DNA from: Sphingosinicella sp. BN140058
GTDB taxonomy: Bacteria > Pseudomonadota > Alphaproteobacteria > Sphingomonadales > Sphingomonadaceae
Direction of reading: 5' to 3'
DNA: 64,000 bases
NCBI RefSeq assembly: GCF_004135585.1
Contig: NZ_CP035501.1
Span: 3,357,501-3,421,500, forward strand
The first letter of the stretch is position 1. The number at the start of each line of letters is the position of its first letter. A program made the translations under genes and the position numbers. This document shows, one piece after another, positions 17,526-29,886 of the stretch. The notes beneath the pieces are model-generated. The model had not been told where the DNA came from and ran no database searches. It worked only from the letters and a program-made list of their open reading frames with translations.

Positions 17526-17741
17526 ATGGGCCTCGCCGAACATACGCTGGAGCTCCTGAAGCTGCACGCGCAGTTCGCCGATTTCCAGCGTCAGCTCGAC
17601 AGTGTGCAGGCGCGTCTGTCTTCCCTCGATCAGCACCACGCAACGATCACCGGAGACATCGCCGACATCCGGGCTGATCTCACCGGCATCCGCAGTGACG
17701 TCGGACGAATCAAGCGGCGGCTCGACCTCGTCGAGGTTTGA
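17526..17741 (+). CDS. Small coiled-coil protein
   Basis: 71 residues (MGLAEHTLELLKLHAQFADFQ...), almost entirely helical with heptad-spaced Leu/Ile (LDSVQARLSSLDQ, IADIRADLTGIRSDVGRIKRRLDLVE). AAGG precedes the ATG. It probably forms an oligomeric coiled coil. No function is recognised. It lies 35 bp after the cupin gene, so the two may be co-transcribed. Confidence 0.55.
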   Translation: MGLAEHTLELLKLHAQFADFQRQLDSVQARLSSLDQHHATITGDIADIRADLTGIRSDVGRIKRRLDLVEV

Positions 17742-17804
17742 GCCGCCGCTCCGTCCCCGGACGGCGAAACCGATTCCCGCTCAAGGGGTTGCAAAGATCG
17801 GCCG

Positions 17805-17833
17805 TTGACCCATTTGGGAGTCGCGGTTATAGG
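17805..17833 (+). promoter_or_regulatory. Sigma-70-type promoter of the str operon
   Basis: TTGACC (17805-17810) and TATAGG (17828-17833) are separated by exactly 17 bp. It stands about 170 bp upstream of rpsL in the 264-bp gap, leaving a long 5' leader. Both boxes are close to consensus for a strongly expressed housekeeping promoter. Confidence 0.7.
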
Positions 17834-18005
17834 CCGCCTCGCCCGGGGCCGGTGGTGGTTCTTTCAGAAGACCCAGATGCCGCGTCGAGACGGGCGCAAG
17901 AGCTTGAACATTGCTGATGCGACGCAAGGGCCAGGGGGCCGATCGGCCGCCCTGTTTTTTGCGCTTTTCGCGCCTCAGTAAAGTAACTTTAAGGTGAAGG
18001 GCTTC

Positions 18006-18377
18006 ATGCCGACGATCAATCAGCTGATCCGCAAGGGTCGCGAGCCGCAGAAGGCGAAATCCAAGGTTCCCGCGATGGAGCAGAACCCGCAGAAGCGGGG
18101 CGTCTGCACGCGCGTCTACACCACGACCCCGAAGAAGCCGAATTCGGCGCTGCGCAAGGTCGCCAAGGTTCGCCTGACGAACCAGCGCGAAGTGATCAGC
18201 TACATTCCCGGCGAGGGCCACAACCTTCAGGAGCACTCGGTGGTCCTGATCCGCGGCGGCCGCGTCCGCGACCTTCCGGGTGTCCGTTACCACGTCCTTC
18301 GCGGCGTGCTCGACACCCAGGGCGTCAAGGACCGTCGTCAGTCCCGTTCGAAGTACGGCGCCAAGCGTCCGAAGTAA
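18006..18377 (+). CDS. rpsL: 30S ribosomal protein S12
   Basis: 123 residues from the ATG at 18006 ([16 protein letters not shown]), with AAGGTGAAGGG upstream; an earlier in-frame ATG at 17994 gives a non-homologous MKGF extension. The sequence aligns without gaps to E. coli S12 up to the C-terminus, including the decoding-site loop [11 protein letters not shown] (Lys43) and [13 protein letters not shown]. Position 88 is Arg (codon CGC at 18267-18269) where E. coli has Lys; Lys88Arg is a known streptomycin-resistance change. First gene of the str cluster. Confidence 0.99.
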   Translation: MPTINQLIRKGREPQKAKSKVPAMEQNPQKRGVCTRVYTTTPKKPNSALRKVAKVRLTNQREVISYIPGEGHNLQEHSVVLIRGGRVRDLPGVRYHVLRGVLDTQGVKDRRQSRSKYGAKRPK

Positions 18378-18425
18378 GACCGTCCAGCTTCGTTTGGATG
18401 TCTGAAGTCAAGAAGGGTTTAAGAA

Positions 18426-18896
18426 ATGTCCCGTCGTCGTCGCCCAGAAAAGCGCGAAATCCTGCCCGATCCGAAGTTCGGAGACGTGGTTCTCTCGAAG
18501 TTCATGAACTCCGTCATGCTGGACGGAAAGAAGTCGGTCGCAGAAGGCATTGTCTATGGTGCGCTCGACACCGTCGAGACCCGCGCCAAGCGCGATCCGA
18601 TCGGTGTCTTCCATGATGCGCTCAACAACGTGAAGCCCGGCATCGAAGTCCGCAGCCGCCGCGTCGGCGGTGCGACCTATCAGGTCCCGGTCGAAGTCCG
18701 CACCGAGCGTGCGCAGGCGCTCGCGATCCGCTGGCTGATCGCCTCGGCCCGCTCGCGCAGCGAGAACACGATGGCCGCCCGCCTGTCCGGGGAGCTGCTC
18801 GATGCCGCCAACAATCGCGGCAATGCGGTCAAGAAGCGCGAGGACACGCACCGCATGGCGGAAGCCAATCGCGCCTTCTCGCATTATCGCTGGTAA
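18426..18896 (+). CDS. rpsG: 30S ribosomal protein S7
   Basis: 156 residues, the usual bacterial length, starting [20 protein letters not shown] with AGAAGGG upstream. It contains the conserved [14 protein letters not shown] and RAFSHYRW end. S7 nucleates assembly of the 30S head on 16S rRNA. In E. coli S7 represses its own operon; no matching operator can be read by eye in the 48-bp rpsL-rpsG gap. Confidence 0.99.
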   Translation: MSRRRRPEKREILPDPKFGDVVLSKFMNSVMLDGKKSVAEGIVYGALDTVETRAKRDPIGVFHDALNNVKPGIEVRSRRVGGATYQVPVEVRTERAQALAIRWLIASARSRSENTMAARLSGELLDAANNRGNAVKKREDTHRMAEANRAFSHYRW

Positions 18897-18955
18897 TCCC
18901 TATATCGTCGGAAGCGGAGCCCAGGCGCTCCCTTCCGACATTGGAGTTTAAGATC

Positions 18956-21028
<2,073 letters not shown>

Positions 21029-21073
21029 GCTGCCTGAACGGTTGAAATTGGATAGAAACGAGGATTAGGCAAA

Positions 21074-22264
21074 ATGGCGAAAGCTAAGTTCGAGCGGACG
21101 AAACCGCACTGCAACATCGGCACCATCGGTCACGTCGACCATGGCAAGACGTCGCTGACCGCGGCGATCACCAAGGTCCTCGCCGAGACCGGCGGCGCGA
21201 CGTTCACCAGCTACGACAACATCGACAAGGCGCCGGAAGAGCGTGAGCGCGGCATCACCATCTCGACCGCGCACGTCGAGTACGAGACCGAGCAGCGTCA
21301 CTATGCGCACGTCGATTGCCCGGGCCACGCCGACTATGTGAAGAACATGATCACCGGCGCCGCGCAGATGGACGGCGGCATCCTGGTGGTTTCGGCCGCC
21401 GACGGCCCGATGCCGCAGACCCGCGAGCACATCCTGCTCGCCCGTCAGGTCGGCGTTCCGGCGCTCGTCGTGTTCATGAACAAGGTCGACCAGGTCGACG
21501 ACGAGGAGCTCCTCGAGCTCGTCGAGCTCGAGATTCGCGAGCTGCTCTCGTCCTACGACTTCCCGGGCGACGACATTCCGATCGTCAAGGGTTCGGCGCT
21601 CGCCGCCCTCGAGGACTCGGACCGCAAGATCGGTCACGATGCGATCCTGGAGCTGATGACTGCCGTCGACAGCTACATTCCGCAGCCTGAGCGTCCGCTC
21701 GACAAGCCGTTCCTGATGCCGATCGAAGACGTGTTCTCGATCTCCGGCCGCGGCACCGTCGTCACCGGCCGTGTCGAAACCGGCATCGTCAAGGTCGGCG
21801 AGGAAGTCGAGATCGTCGGCATCAAGGACACCCGCAAGACCGTCGTCACCGGCGTCGAAATGTTCCGCAAGCTGCTCGATCAGGGCCAGGCCGGCGACAA
21901 CATCGGTGCGCTGATCCGCGGCGTTGGTCGTGAGGAAGTCGAGCGCGGCCAGGTTCTCTGCAAGCCGGGTTCGATCCGTCCGCACACCGACTTCCAGGCG
22001 GAAGTCTATGTCCTCTCGAAGGACGAAGGCGGTCGTCACACGCCGTTCTTCGCCAACTACCGTCCGCAATTCTACTTCCGCACGACCGACGTGACGGGCG
22101 AAGTGGTTCTGCCGGAAGGCACCGAGATGGTGATGCCGGGCGACAACGTGCAGATCGGCGTCAAGCTGATTGCCCCGATCGCGATGGACCAGGGCCTCCG
22201 CTTCGCGATCCGCGAAGGCGGCCGGACCGTCGGCGCAGGGGTTGTCGCCGAGATCACGAAGTAA
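21074..22264 (+). CDS. tuf: Elongation factor Tu
   Basis: 396 residues, normal length. P-loop GHVDHGKT (19-26), switch [14 protein letters not shown] and GSAL guanine-specificity motifs are intact, with beta-barrel domains 2 and 3 following ([23 protein letters not shown] end). It delivers aminoacyl-tRNA to the ribosome. It starts 45 bp after fusA and ends before a hairpin at 22277-22305. Confidence 0.99.
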   Translation: MAKAKFERTKPHCNIGTIGHVDHGKTSLTAAITKVLAETGGATFTSYDNIDKAPEERERGITISTAHVEYETEQRHYAHVDCPGHADYVKNMITGAAQMDGGILVVSAADGPMPQTREHILLARQVGVPALVVFMNKVDQVDDEELLELVELEIRELLSSYDFPGDDIPIVKGSALAALEDSDRKIGHDAILELMTAVDSYIPQPERPLDKPFLMPIEDVFSISGRGTVVTGRVETGIVKVGEEVEIVGIKDTRKTVVTGVEMFRKLLDQGQAGDNIGALIRGVGREEVERGQVLCKPGSIRPHTDFQAEVYVLSKDEGGRHTPFFANYRPQFYFRTTDVTGEVVLPEGTEMVMPGDNVQIGVKLIAPIAMDQGLRFAIREGGRTVGAGVVAEITK

Positions 22265-22276
22265 TATAGGGCTGCA

Positions 22277-22305
22277 GCCGCCCGGATCTCCGCGATTCGG
22301 GCGGC
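22277..22305 (+). terminator. Hairpin after tuf
   Basis: GCCGCCCG (22277-22284) pairs with CGGGCGGC (22298-22305) around a 13-nt loop, followed by TCGCCTTTG. The U-tract is weak, so partial termination or transcript processing between the str and S10 groups is likelier than a full stop. A second small perfect stem, GCCTCCG/CGGAGGC, is at 22371-22386 just ahead of rpsJ. Confidence 0.5.
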
Positions 22306-22410
22306 TCGCCTTTGAAGATTGGTTTGGCCGCACCGGGGCCGCGAGGCTCCGGTAAAGCCGTGTTTTGAATGCCTCCGCACGGAGGCTGGCTCTTTCGCAT
22401 CGGTATGGAC

Positions 22411-22722
22411 ATGGAAACGCAGAATATCCGCATTCGCCTGAAGGCGTTCGATCATCGTGTGCTCGATCAGGCGACCGGCGACATTGCCGATACGGCCCGT
22501 CGCACCGGCGCTCTCATCCGCGGCCCCATTCCTCTCCCGACGCGCATCGAGAAGTTCACCGTCAACCGTTCGCCCCACGTCGACAAGAAGTCGCGCGAAC
22601 AGTTCGAGGTGCGCACCTACAAGCGGCTGCTCGATATCGTCCAGCCGACTCCGCAGACGGTCGATGCGCTGATGAAGCTCGATCTCGCGGCAGGTGTTGA
22701 TGTCGAGATCAAGTTGGCCTAA
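22411..22722 (+). CDS. rpsJ: 30S ribosomal protein S10 (NusE)
   Basis: 103 residues from the ATG at 22411 ([20 protein letters not shown]), the start that matches the family; an ATG two codons upstream (22405) is possible. Conserved [32 protein letters not shown] spans the ribosome and NusB-binding surface. It acts in the 30S head and in transcription antitermination. No strong Shine-Dalgarno lies at the usual distance; GGAGGC is about 25 bp upstream. Confidence 0.98.
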   Translation: METQNIRIRLKAFDHRVLDQATGDIADTARRTGALIRGPIPLPTRIEKFTVNRSPHVDKKSREQFEVRTYKRLLDIVQPTPQTVDALMKLDLAAGVDVEIKLA

Positions 22723-22983
22723 GGGGCTGACGCGGCGCCGAGAATCGGCGCCACGGGATTTAAGCCGCGCCGCCTGAGGCGGGCGCGGCGAGGGCCTCCT
22801 GAAGAGGTCCGCACAAAGTAACACTTTGTGGGAATTGGGATACCGCACGGCTCGCCGTGGTCTGCGTCCCCCGCATCCTCGTTTCGGCGGGGAATGGCCC
22901 AAGCGGGGCACGCATCTTTTTTGGGCTGGCACGCCCGCGGGAACGCTCCGTTTCCGCGGGCCTCTGTATAAGGAGTGTGGATC
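22723..22983 (+). promoter_or_regulatory. Hairpin-rich leader between rpsJ and rplC
   Basis: 261 bp without a gene inside an otherwise tightly packed operon. Stems seen: GGCGCCG/CGGCGCC (22734-22752); GCCGCGC-CGCC/GGCG-GCGCGGC (22764-22789, one bulge); CACAAAG/CTTTGTG with a 5-nt loop (22812-22830); and GCCCGCGGGAA/TTCCGCGGGC (22933-22961, one bulge), the last ending 22 bp before the rplC ATG. AAGGAG near 22970 is the rplC ribosome binding site. This is a candidate r-protein autoregulatory leader or processing site. Confidence 0.5.
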
Positions 22984-23715
22984 ATGCGCACTGGCGTGAT
23001 CGCTAAGAAAATGGGTATGACCCGACTGTTCCAGGAAGACGGCCGTCACGTGCCGGTTACCGTCCTGGCTCTCGACAATCTTCAGGTGGTGGCTCGCAAG
23101 GAAGCGGACAACGACGGCTACGTCGCCGTTCAGCTCGGAGCCGGCACTGCCAAGGCCAAGAACCTGTCCAAGCCGGAGCGCGGCCACTTCGGCAAGGCCG
23201 AAGTCGAGCCCAAGGCCCGCATTGCGGAATTCCGCGTTGCCGAGGATGCGCTGCTCGACGTGGGCGCGGAGATCTCGGCCGACCATTTCGCCATCGGCCA
23301 GTTGGTCGACATCCAGGGCGTGACCCAGGGTAAGGGCTTTGCCGGCGGTATGAAGCGTTGGGGCTTCGGCGGTCTTCGCGCCACCCACGGCGTTTCCGTG
23401 TCGCACCGTTCGCTCGGCTCGACCGGTCAGCGTCAGGATCCGGGCCGCGTCTTCAAGAACAAGAAGATGGCCGGCCACATGGGCGCGAAGAACCGCACCC
23501 AGCAGAACCTCGAAGTGGTCCGCACCGACGTCGAGCGCGGCCTGATCTTCGTCAAGGGTTCCGTGCCTGGACACAAAGGCGGCTGGCTGCTGGTCAAGGA
23601 CGCCGTCAAGGTCGCCCGCCCGGCCGAAGCTCCGTATCCGGCCGGCATTCGCCAGGCCAACGTCACCACTGACGCTCCCGCCCCGGCGGAAGCGACCGAA
23701 GGCCAGGAAGGCTAA
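22984..23715 (+). CDS. rplC: 50S ribosomal protein L3
   Basis: 243 residues from the ATG at 22984 with AAGGAG nicely placed upstream. It starts [20 protein letters not shown] and contains the central-extension block [27 protein letters not shown], whose Gln corresponds to the methylated Gln150 of E. coli. It is longer than E. coli L3 because of a C-terminal Ala/Pro/Glu-rich tail ([14 protein letters not shown]). L3 is an early 23S rRNA binder near the peptidyl-transferase centre. Confidence 0.98.
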   Translation: MRTGVIAKKMGMTRLFQEDGRHVPVTVLALDNLQVVARKEADNDGYVAVQLGAGTAKAKNLSKPERGHFGKAEVEPKARIAEFRVAEDALLDVGAEISADHFAIGQLVDIQGVTQGKGFAGGMKRWGFGGLRATHGVSVSHRSLGSTGQRQDPGRVFKNKKMAGHMGAKNRTQQNLEVVRTDVERGLIFVKGSVPGHKGGWLLVKDAVKVARPAEAPYPAGIRQANVTTDAPAPAEATEGQEG

Positions 23716-23718
23716 GCC

Positions 23719-24345
23719 ATGAAGGTCACAGTTCAGACCCTCGATGCCCAGGGCAGCGGCGAGATCGAGCTCAACGATGCCGTGTTCGGCGTCGAGCCGC
23801 GCGCCGACATCCTGCACCGCGTCGTCACCTGGCAGCTCGAGAAGCGTCGCGGCACCGCCCGCGGAGCCCGCGAGCGTTCGGATGTCGCCCGCACCGGCAA
23901 GAAGTTCGGCCGCCAGAAGGGTGGCGGTACCGCCCGTCACGGCGATCGCCGCGCACCGATCTTCATCGGCGGCGGCAAGGCCCACGGTCCCCGCGTTCGC
24001 GATTTTAATCCGTCGCTGAACAAGAAGATCCGCGCGCTCGGCCTCAAGATGGCGCTCAGCAGCAAGGCTTCGGCCGGCCAGCTGATCGTTCTCGACAGCC
24101 TGGACGTTACCGAGGCGAAGACCAAGGCGGTTCGCGAGCAGCTCGCCAAGCTCAGCCTCGGCAAGACCGCTCTCGTGATCGACGGCGACGCGCTCAATGT
24201 CGGCTTCGCCCAGGCGTCGTCGAACCTGCGTCAGATCGACCTCCTTCCGGCGGTCGGTGCCAACGTGTACGACATTCTGAAGCATGAGACTCTGGTGCTG
24301 ACCCGCGCCGCGGTCGAGAAGCTGGAGGCCCGTTTCAATGGCTAA
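23719..24345 (+). CDS. rplD: 50S ribosomal protein L4
   Basis: 208 residues starting [20 protein letters not shown], 3 bp after rplC. The tunnel-lining loop is visible ([26 protein letters not shown]). In E. coli L4 also represses the S10 operon through its leader; whether it acts on the structured rpsJ-rplC gap here is untested. It overlaps rplW by 8 bp. Confidence 0.98.
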   Translation: MKVTVQTLDAQGSGEIELNDAVFGVEPRADILHRVVTWQLEKRRGTARGARERSDVARTGKKFGRQKGGGTARHGDRRAPIFIGGGKAHGPRVRDFNPSLNKKIRALGLKMALSSKASAGQLIVLDSLDVTEAKTKAVREQLAKLSLGKTALVIDGDALNVGFAQASSNLRQIDLLPAVGANVYDILKHETLVLTRAAVEKLEARFNG

Positions 24346-24652
24346 GGCAAAGAACGGCCAGGTCGACATCAATCATTATGATGTCGTCCTCGCGCCCCAC
24401 ATCACCGAGAAGTCGACCCTGCTCAGCGAGCAGAATGCGGTCGTCTTCAAGGTCGCGAGCGAGGCCACCAAGCCGCAGATCAAGGCAGCGGTCGAGGCCC
24501 TGTTCAACGTCAGCGTCACCGGTGTGAATACGCTGACGCAGAAGGGCAAGACCAAGCGCTGGAAGGGCCGTCCCTACAAGCGCTCCGACGTCAAGAAGGC
24601 GATCGTGACTTTGGCCGAGGGCCAGACGATCGACGTCACCACCGGTATCTGA
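24338..24652 (+). CDS. rplW: 50S ribosomal protein L23
   Basis: 104 residues. The family blocks [42 protein letters not shown] and [23 protein letters not shown] are present. L23 sits at the tunnel exit and docks trigger factor and SRP. Its start lies inside the end of rplD (8-bp overlap), implying coupling. Confidence 0.98.
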   Translation: MAKAKNGQVDINHYDVVLAPHITEKSTLLSEQNAVVFKVASEATKPQIKAAVEALFNVSVTGVNTLTQKGKTKRWKGRPYKRSDVKKAIVTLAEGQTIDVTTGI

Positions 24653-24665
24653 GGGCGCTCGAGCA

Positions 24666-25502
24666 ATGGCACTCAAGACCTATAATCCGACGACCTCGTC
24701 GCAGCGCGGCCTGATCCTCGTCGACAAATCGGCGCTCTGGAAGGGCAAGCCGGTCAAGGCGCTTACCGAAGGCAAGCGCAAGACCGGCGGACGCAACAAC
24801 AAGGGCCATGTGACCTCGCGCGGCATCGCCGGCGGTCACAAGCAGCGTTACCGCTACATCGACTTCAAGCGCCGCAAGTGGGACGTTCCCGCGACTGTCG
24901 AGCGTCTGGAATACGATCCCAACCGCACCGCGTTCATCGCGCTGGTGAAGTATGAGGATGGCGAGCAGGCCTACATCATCGCGCCGCAGCGCCTCGCCCC
25001 CGGCGACGTCGTCGTCGCCGGCCGCCGCACCGACGTGAAGCCGGGCAATGCGATGGAACTCGGCTCGATCCCGGTCGGCACCATCGTCCACAACGTGGAA
25101 ATGAAGCCGGGCAAGGGTGCGCAGATCGCCCGCTCCGCCGGCACCTATGTCCAGGTGGTCGGTCGTGACCGCGGCATGGTCATCGTCAGGCTGAATTCGG
25201 GCGAGCAGCGTTATATCCACGCGAACTGCATGGCGACGATCGGTGCGGTGTCGAACCCCGACAACCAGAACCAGAACTTCGGCAAGGCCGGTCGCACCCG
25301 CTGGATGGGCCGTCGACCGCTGACCCGCGGTGTCGCCAAGAACCCGGTCGACCACCCGCACGGCGGTGGTGAAGGCCGGACCTCGGGCGGCCGTCACCCG
25401 GTTACCCCGTGGGGCAAGCCGACCAAGGGTGCCCGCACCCGCAACAACAAGGCGACGGACAAGATGATCATCCGTTCGCGCCATGCTAAGAAGAAGAGGT
25501 AA
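24666..25502 (+). CDS. rplB: 50S ribosomal protein L2
   Basis: 278 residues, typical length. It begins [21 protein letters not shown] and ends with the conserved [28 protein letters not shown] region, whose His is needed for peptidyl-transferase activity, and a basic tail (RSRHAKKKR). It joins subunits via 23S rRNA. It is 13 bp after rplW and 2 bp before rpsS. Confidence 0.99.
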   Translation: MALKTYNPTTSSQRGLILVDKSALWKGKPVKALTEGKRKTGGRNNKGHVTSRGIAGGHKQRYRYIDFKRRKWDVPATVERLEYDPNRTAFIALVKYEDGEQAYIIAPQRLAPGDVVVAGRRTDVKPGNAMELGSIPVGTIVHNVEMKPGKGAQIARSAGTYVQVVGRDRGMVIVRLNSGEQRYIHANCMATIGAVSNPDNQNQNFGKAGRTRWMGRRPLTRGVAKNPVDHPHGGGEGRTSGGRHPVTPWGKPTKGARTRNNKATDKMIIRSRHAKKKR

Positions 25503-25504
25503 CA

Positions 25505-25780
25505 ATGGCCCGCTCCGTCTGGAAAGGTCCGTTCGTCGAGCTTTCTCTGCTGAAGAAGGCAGAGGCCGCGCAGGACGCCAACAGCCGTGCGCCGATCAAG
25601 ACCTGGTCGCGCCGTTCGACGATCCTCCCGCAGTTCGTCGGCCTCACCTTCAACGTTTACAACGGCAAGAAATTCATTCCCGTCTCGGTGAATGAAGAGA
25701 TGGTCGGGATGAAGCTCGGCGAGTTTGCGCCGACCCGCTACTTCCCGGGCCACGCGGCCGACAAGAAGGGCAAGAGGTAA
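25505..25780 (+). CDS. rpsS: 30S ribosomal protein S19
   Basis: 91 residues: [44 protein letters not shown] and [18 protein letters not shown] are diagnostic. It binds the 30S head next to S13. AAGAAGAGG lies immediately upstream in the end of rplB. Confidence 0.99.
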   Translation: MARSVWKGPFVELSLLKKAEAAQDANSRAPIKTWSRRSTILPQFVGLTFNVYNGKKFIPVSVNEEMVGMKLGEFAPTRYFPGHAADKKGKR

Positions 25781-25783
25781 GCC

Positions 25784-26161
25784 ATGGGCAAGCAGGCATC
25801 CCCCCGCAAGGTCGCGGACAACGAGGCGCTCGCGGTCGGCACGACCATCCGCGGCTCCGCGCAGAAGCTGAACCTGGTTGCTGCGCTGATCCGCGGCCGC
25901 AAGGCCGAAGACGCGCTCAACATCCTGTCCTTCTCGCCCAAGGCGATGGCGGTCGAGGTTCGCAAGGTGCTCGCGTCGGCGATCGCCAATGCCGAGAACA
26001 ACCACAATCTCGACGTCGACGCCCTCGTCGTCGCCGAGGCTTCGGTCGGCAAGAGCATCTCGATGAAGCGCTTCACGCCGCGCGCACGCGGTCGTTCGAG
26101 CCGGATCATCAAACCGTTCAGCCGCGTGCGCATCGTCGTCCGCGAGCAGCAGGAAGCGTAA
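25784..26161 (+). CDS. rplV: 50S ribosomal protein L22
   Basis: 125 residues. The tunnel-lining beta hairpin is [28 protein letters not shown]; the macrolide-exit contact is in this loop and looks wild type in length. It lies 3 bp after rpsS and 3 bp before rpsC. Confidence 0.98.
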   Translation: MGKQASPRKVADNEALAVGTTIRGSAQKLNLVAALIRGRKAEDALNILSFSPKAMAVEVRKVLASAIANAENNHNLDVDALVVAEASVGKSISMKRFTPRARGRSSRIIKPFSRVRIVVREQQEA

Positions 26162-26164
26162 ACC

Positions 26165-26860
26165 ATGGGTCAGAAAACCTCTCCGATCGGGCTTCGGCTC
26201 CAGATCAACCGGACCTGGGACAGCCGCTGGTACGCCGAGGGTGCGGACTATAGCCGGCTGCTCGTCGAGGATCTGAAGATCCGCAAGTTCATCATGAAGA
26301 CGCTGCCGCAGGCGGCGATCTCCAAGGTGGTGATCGAACGTCCGGCCAAGCTTTGCCGCGTGTCCATCTATGCCGCGCGCCCGGGCGTGATCATCGGCAA
26401 GAAGGGCGCCGACATCGAGAAGCTGCGCAAGCAGCTCGGCGCGATGACCAAGAGCGACGTCAGCCTCAACATCGTCGAGATCCGCAAGCCGGAGATCGAT
26501 TCGAAGCTCGTCGCCCAGGGCGTCGCCGACCAGCTCGAGCGTCGTATCGCGTTCCGCCGCGCCATGAAGCGCGCCGTGCAGTCCGCCCTTCGCCTCGGCG
26601 CGGAAGGCATCCGGATCACCTGCTCGGGCCGCCTCGGCGGCGCCGAGATCGCGCGTACCGAATGGTATCGCGAGGGCCGGGTTCCGCTGCACACGCTGCG
26701 CGCGAACGTCGACTATGCGGAAGCGACCGCCCACACGGCTTACGGCGTGTGCGGCATCAAGGTCTGGATCTTCAAGGGTGAGATCCTCGGCCATGATCCC
26801 ATGGCCCAGGACCGGCTGATGATGGAGGCTCAAACCTCCGGCGTCCGCCCGGCCCGCTGA
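26165..26860 (+). CDS. rpsC: 30S ribosomal protein S3
   Basis: 231 residues. The N-terminal KH type 2 domain is marked by [20 protein letters not shown]. The C-terminal domain contains [30 protein letters not shown], with basic residues of the mRNA-entry helicase site. Standard S10-operon position. Confidence 0.99.
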   Translation: MGQKTSPIGLRLQINRTWDSRWYAEGADYSRLLVEDLKIRKFIMKTLPQAAISKVVIERPAKLCRVSIYAARPGVIIGKKGADIEKLRKQLGAMTKSDVSLNIVEIRKPEIDSKLVAQGVADQLERRIAFRRAMKRAVQSALRLGAEGIRITCSGRLGGAEIARTEWYREGRVPLHTLRANVDYAEATAHTAYGVCGIKVWIFKGEILGHDPMAQDRLMMEAQTSGVRPAR

Positions 26861-26875
26861 GTTTAGGAACGAGCA

Positions 26876-27307
26876 ATGCTGCAACCGAAACGCACCAAGT
26901 TCCGCAAGGCCTTCAAGGGCCGGATCCATGGCGATGCCAAGGGCGGAACAGCGCTGAACTTCGGCGCCTATGGCCTCAAGGCCATGGAGCCGGAGCGGAT
27001 CACCGCCCGCCAGATCGAAGCGGCCCGCCGCGCGATCACGCGTCACATTAAGCGCCAGGGTCGCCTCTGGATCCGCATCTTCCCGGACGTCCCCGTGTCG
27101 TCCAAGCCTGCCGAAGTCCGCATGGGCTCCGGTAAGGGAAGCCCGGAATTCTGGGTCGCTCGCGTCAAGCCCGGCCGTATCCTGTTCGAGCTGGACGGCG
27201 TTCCCGGCCCGCTCGCCAAGGTCGCTTTCGAGCGTGCCATGGAGAAGCTGCCGATCAAGACCAAGGTCGTCGCCCGCCTTGGCGAATCCCTGGTTGAGGA
27301 AGCCTGA
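26876..27307 (+). CDS. rplP: 50S ribosomal protein L16
   Basis: 143 residues, beginning [24 protein letters not shown] and carrying the conserved [24 protein letters not shown] loop near the A-site tRNA. It is 15 bp after rpsC and 2 bp before rpmC. Confidence 0.99.
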   Translation: MLQPKRTKFRKAFKGRIHGDAKGGTALNFGAYGLKAMEPERITARQIEAARRAITRHIKRQGRLWIRIFPDVPVSSKPAEVRMGSGKGSPEFWVARVKPGRILFELDGVPGPLAKVAFERAMEKLPIKTKVVARLGESLVEEA

Positions 27308-27309
27308 TC

Positions 27310-27513
27310 ATGGCCGACGAACTCAAGACCCGTACCGACGACCAGCTCAACGAGCAGCTGGGCGAGCTGAAGCGCGAGCAGTTCAACTTGCGCTTCCAGG
27401 CCGCCACCAACCAGCTCGAAAAGCCGTCGCGGATTCGTGAAGTGCGCCGCACCATTGCGCGCATCAAGACGCTGCAGAGCGAGCGCAGCCGCGCCGCTCA
27501 GACCAAGGCCTAA
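27310..27513 (+). CDS. rpmC: 50S ribosomal protein L29
   Basis: 67 residues forming the usual helical hairpin: [22 protein letters not shown], then [25 protein letters not shown]. It lies at the tunnel exit beside L23. The tail RAAQTKA is slightly longer than in E. coli. Confidence 0.97.
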   Translation: MADELKTRTDDQLNEQLGELKREQFNLRFQAATNQLEKPSRIREVRRTIARIKTLQSERSRAAQTKA

Positions 27514-27525
27514 GGAGTAGATAGA

Positions 27526-27795
27526 ATGCCGAAGCGCGTTCTCACCGGCAGGATCGTGTCGGACAAGACCGACAAGACCGTGGTGGTCCTGGTCGAGCGG
27601 CGGGTGAAGCACCCGCTCTACGGCAAGATCATCAAGCTGTCGAAGAAGTACCATGCCCATGACGAGACCAATGCGTTTCGCGAGGGCGAGACCGTCCGCA
27701 TCGAAGAGACGCGGCCGATTTCGAAGCTGAAGACCTGGCGGGTCCTCGATCGCGTGGACACCCATGCGACGCCCCAGAAGGCCGATGTCGCCTGA
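27526..27795 (+). CDS. rpsQ: 30S ribosomal protein S17
   Basis: 89 residues, OB-fold. [35 protein letters not shown] and [24 protein letters not shown] are conserved. AAGGAG lies upstream of the ATG. A 68-bp gap to rplN follows. Confidence 0.98.
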   Translation: MPKRVLTGRIVSDKTDKTVVVLVERRVKHPLYGKIIKLSKKYHAHDETNAFREGETVRIEETRPISKLKTWRVLDRVDTHATPQKADVA

Positions 27796-27863
27796 GGCTC
27801 CGGCCTTGCGTTGCAACTGATCGCCGGACTGGTTCCGGTTGAAGTGAAAGAAGGAATGGATCG

Positions 27864-28232
27864 ATGATCCAGATGCAGTCGAACCTCGATGTCGCCGACA
27901 ACTCTGGCGCCAAGCGCGTCCAGTGCATCAAGGTGCTCGGGGGCTCGAAGCGCCGGTTCGCCGGCGTTGGCGACGTCATTGTCGTCTCGGTTAAGGAAGC
28001 CGCGCCGCGCGGTCGCGTCAAGAAGGGCGACGTCCACAAGGCCGTCATCGTTCGCACCGCCAAGGACATCCATCGTGCCGACGGATCGACCATCCGGTTC
28101 GATTCCAACGCTGCGGTGCTCGTCAACAACAACCAGGAGCCGATCGGTACCCGTATCTTCGGCCCGGTGGTTCGTGAGCTGCGCGCGAAGAAGCACATGA
28201 AGATCATCAGCCTGGCGCCGGAGGTCCTGTAA
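27864..28232 (+). CDS. rplN: 50S ribosomal protein L14
   Basis: 122 residues, exact family length, starting [27 protein letters not shown] and ending [24 protein letters not shown] precedes the ATG. This is the first gene of the classical spc set; I see no clear promoter in the 68-bp gap before it. Confidence 0.99.
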   Translation: MIQMQSNLDVADNSGAKRVQCIKVLGGSKRRFAGVGDVIVVSVKEAAPRGRVKKGDVHKAVIVRTAKDIHRADGSTIRFDSNAAVLVNNNQEPIGTRIFGPVVRELRAKKHMKIISLAPEVL

Positions 28233-28236
28233 CATC

Positions 28237-28557
28237 ATGGCTGCTGCAAAGATCAAGAAAGGCGACCGCGTCGTCGTCCTGTCCGGCAAGGACAAGGGCA
28301 AGACGGGCGAAGTCACCAAGGCGATGCCCAAGGACGGCAAGGTCGTCGTGTCGGGCGTCAACATCATCACGCGTCACCGCAAGCCCAGCCAGACCAACCC
28401 GCAGGGTGGCCTGGAGCGCAGCGAAGCGCCGCTTCACGTTTCCAAGGTCGCGATCGAGGACCCGAAGGACGGCAAGCCTAGCCGGGTCCGTTTCGAAATT
28501 CGCGACGGCAAGAAGGTCCGCGTTGCCGCTCGGTCCGGGGAGTTGATCAATGGCTGA
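28237..28557 (+). CDS. rplX: 50S ribosomal protein L24
   Basis: 106 residues. The N-terminal KOW motif is [38 protein letters not shown]24 starts 50S assembly by binding 23S domain I. Its last 8 bp overlap rplE. Confidence 0.98.
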   Translation: MAAAKIKKGDRVVVLSGKDKGKTGEVTKAMPKDGKVVVSGVNIITRHRKPSQTNPQGGLERSEAPLHVSKVAIEDPKDGKPSRVRFEIRDGKKVRVAARSGELING

Positions 28558-29134
28558 TGCCGAATACACCGCGCGTCTGAAGCGCGACTATGACGAGCGC
28601 ATCGTCCCCGCGATGGTCGAGAAGTTCGGCTACAAGAACCGCCTCGAGGTGCCCAAGCTCGACAAGATCGTCCTCAACATGGGCGTCGGCGAGGCCACTC
28701 AGGACAAGAAGAAGGTCGAGACCGCAGCATCCGAGATGCAGCTGATCGCCGGTCAGAAGCCGGTCGTCACCAAGGCGAAGAAGTCGATCGCGCAGTTCAA
28801 GCTGCGTGAAGGCATGCCGATCGGCGTGAAGGTCACCCTTCGCCGGCAGCGCATGTACGAGTTTCTCGATCGCCTGATCACGATCGCTCTGCCGCGCGTC
28901 CGCGACTTTCGCGGCCTGAACGCCAAGTCGTTCGACGGCCGTGGCAATTATGCGATGGGCCTCAAGGAACAGCTGGTGTTCCCGGAGATCAACTATGACC
29001 GCATCGAGAAGGTGCGCGGCATGGACATCATCGTCACCACCACCGCGAAGACGGATGAAGAGGCGCGCGAGCTGCTGCGCCTGTTCAATTTCCCGTTCCC
29101 CCGCACCGAGGAAGATCAGCAGCAGGCGGCCTGA
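28550..29134 (+). CDS. rplE: 50S ribosomal protein L5
   Basis: 194 residues. Conserved [47 protein letters not shown] and the C-terminal [22 protein letters not shown] are present. It organises 5S rRNA in the central protuberance. It has a short extra C-terminal tail (TEEDQQQAA). It overlaps rplX by 8 bp. Confidence 0.98.
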   Translation: MADAEYTARLKRDYDERIVPAMVEKFGYKNRLEVPKLDKIVLNMGVGEATQDKKKVETAASEMQLIAGQKPVVTKAKKSIAQFKLREGMPIGVKVTLRRQRMYEFLDRLITIALPRVRDFRGLNAKSFDGRGNYAMGLKEQLVFPEINYDRIEKVRGMDIIVTTTAKTDEEARELLRLFNFPFPRTEEDQQQAA

Positions 29135-29174
29135 GCCCCTGTTGCCTGAAGCAAGAAAGGCGAGAACTTAAGTC

Positions 29175-29480
29175 ATGGCGAAACTGAGTTCCATCAACAA
29201 GAACGAGCGTCGCAAGAAGCTGGTGAAGAAATATGCCGGCCAGTATGCGAAGCTGAAGGCAATTGCGGACGACGAGTCCCTCGATGAGACCGAGCGTCTG
29301 ATCGCGCGCCTGAAGATGGCAGAGATCCCGCGCAACGCGAACCCGACCCGGGTCCGCAACCGTTGCCAGATCACCGGCCGTCCGCGTGCCAATTATCGCA
29401 AATTCGGGCTTTCGCGAATCATGATCCGGGAACTTGGCAACAAGGGCCTCATCCCCGGTCTCACGAAGTCGAGCTGGTAA
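29175..29480 (+). CDS. rpsN: 30S ribosomal protein S14
   Basis: 101 residues: the long, zinc-free S14 type, ending [40 protein letters not shown]. Only one Cys is seen in the zinc-ribbon position, confirming the non-zinc form. It lies 40 bp after rplE. Confidence 0.98.
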   Translation: MAKLSSINKNERRKKLVKKYAGQYAKLKAIADDESLDETERLIARLKMAEIPRNANPTRVRNRCQITGRPRANYRKFGLSRIMIRELGNKGLIPGLTKSSW

Positions 29481-29490
29481 GGTATAGAAT

Positions 29491-29886
29491 ATGCCATTGA
29501 CCGATCCCCTGGGTGATATGCTCACCCGCATCCGCAACGGCCAGCAGGCCCGCAAGGACAGCGTGGTTTCTCCCGCGTCCAAGCTGCGCGCGCGCGTCCT
29601 CGACGTGCTCCAGCGCGAGGGCTACATCCGCGGCTACACGGAAGAAGCGCTCGGCCGTCATGCCGGCCTGCGCATCGAGCTCAAATATTTCGAAGGCCGC
29701 CCGGCGATCCAGCACGTGGTGCGCGTTTCGAAGCCGGGTCGCCGCGTCTATTCGGGCAGCCAGGATCTGCCGCGGGTCCGCAACGGCCTCGGCATCACCA
29801 TCGTGTCGACACCGCGTGGCGTGCTTTCGGATAGCGAAGCGCGTGAACAGAATGTCGGCGGCGAAGTGCTCGCGGAGGTGTTCTGA
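29491..29886 (+). CDS. rpsH: 30S ribosomal protein S8
   Basis: 131 residues: [25 protein letters not shown] and the C-terminal [26 protein letters not shown] are diagnostic. S8 is the repressor of the spc operon in E. coli. Its stop shares a base with the rplF start (TGATG). Confidence 0.99.
   Translation: MPLTDPLGDMLTRIRNGQQARKDSVVSPASKLRARVLDVLQREGYIRGYTEEALGRHAGLRIELKYFEGRPAIQHVVRVSKPGRRVYSGSQDLPRVRNGLGITIVSTPRGVLSDSEAREQNVGGEVLAEVF

Noticed and set aside
22072..24372. 766-codon minus-strand frame across tuf end, rpsJ, rplC and rplD
   Set aside because: It spans four known genes on the other strand plus intergenic DNA, has no recognisable domain, and is explained by GC-rich antisense openness.
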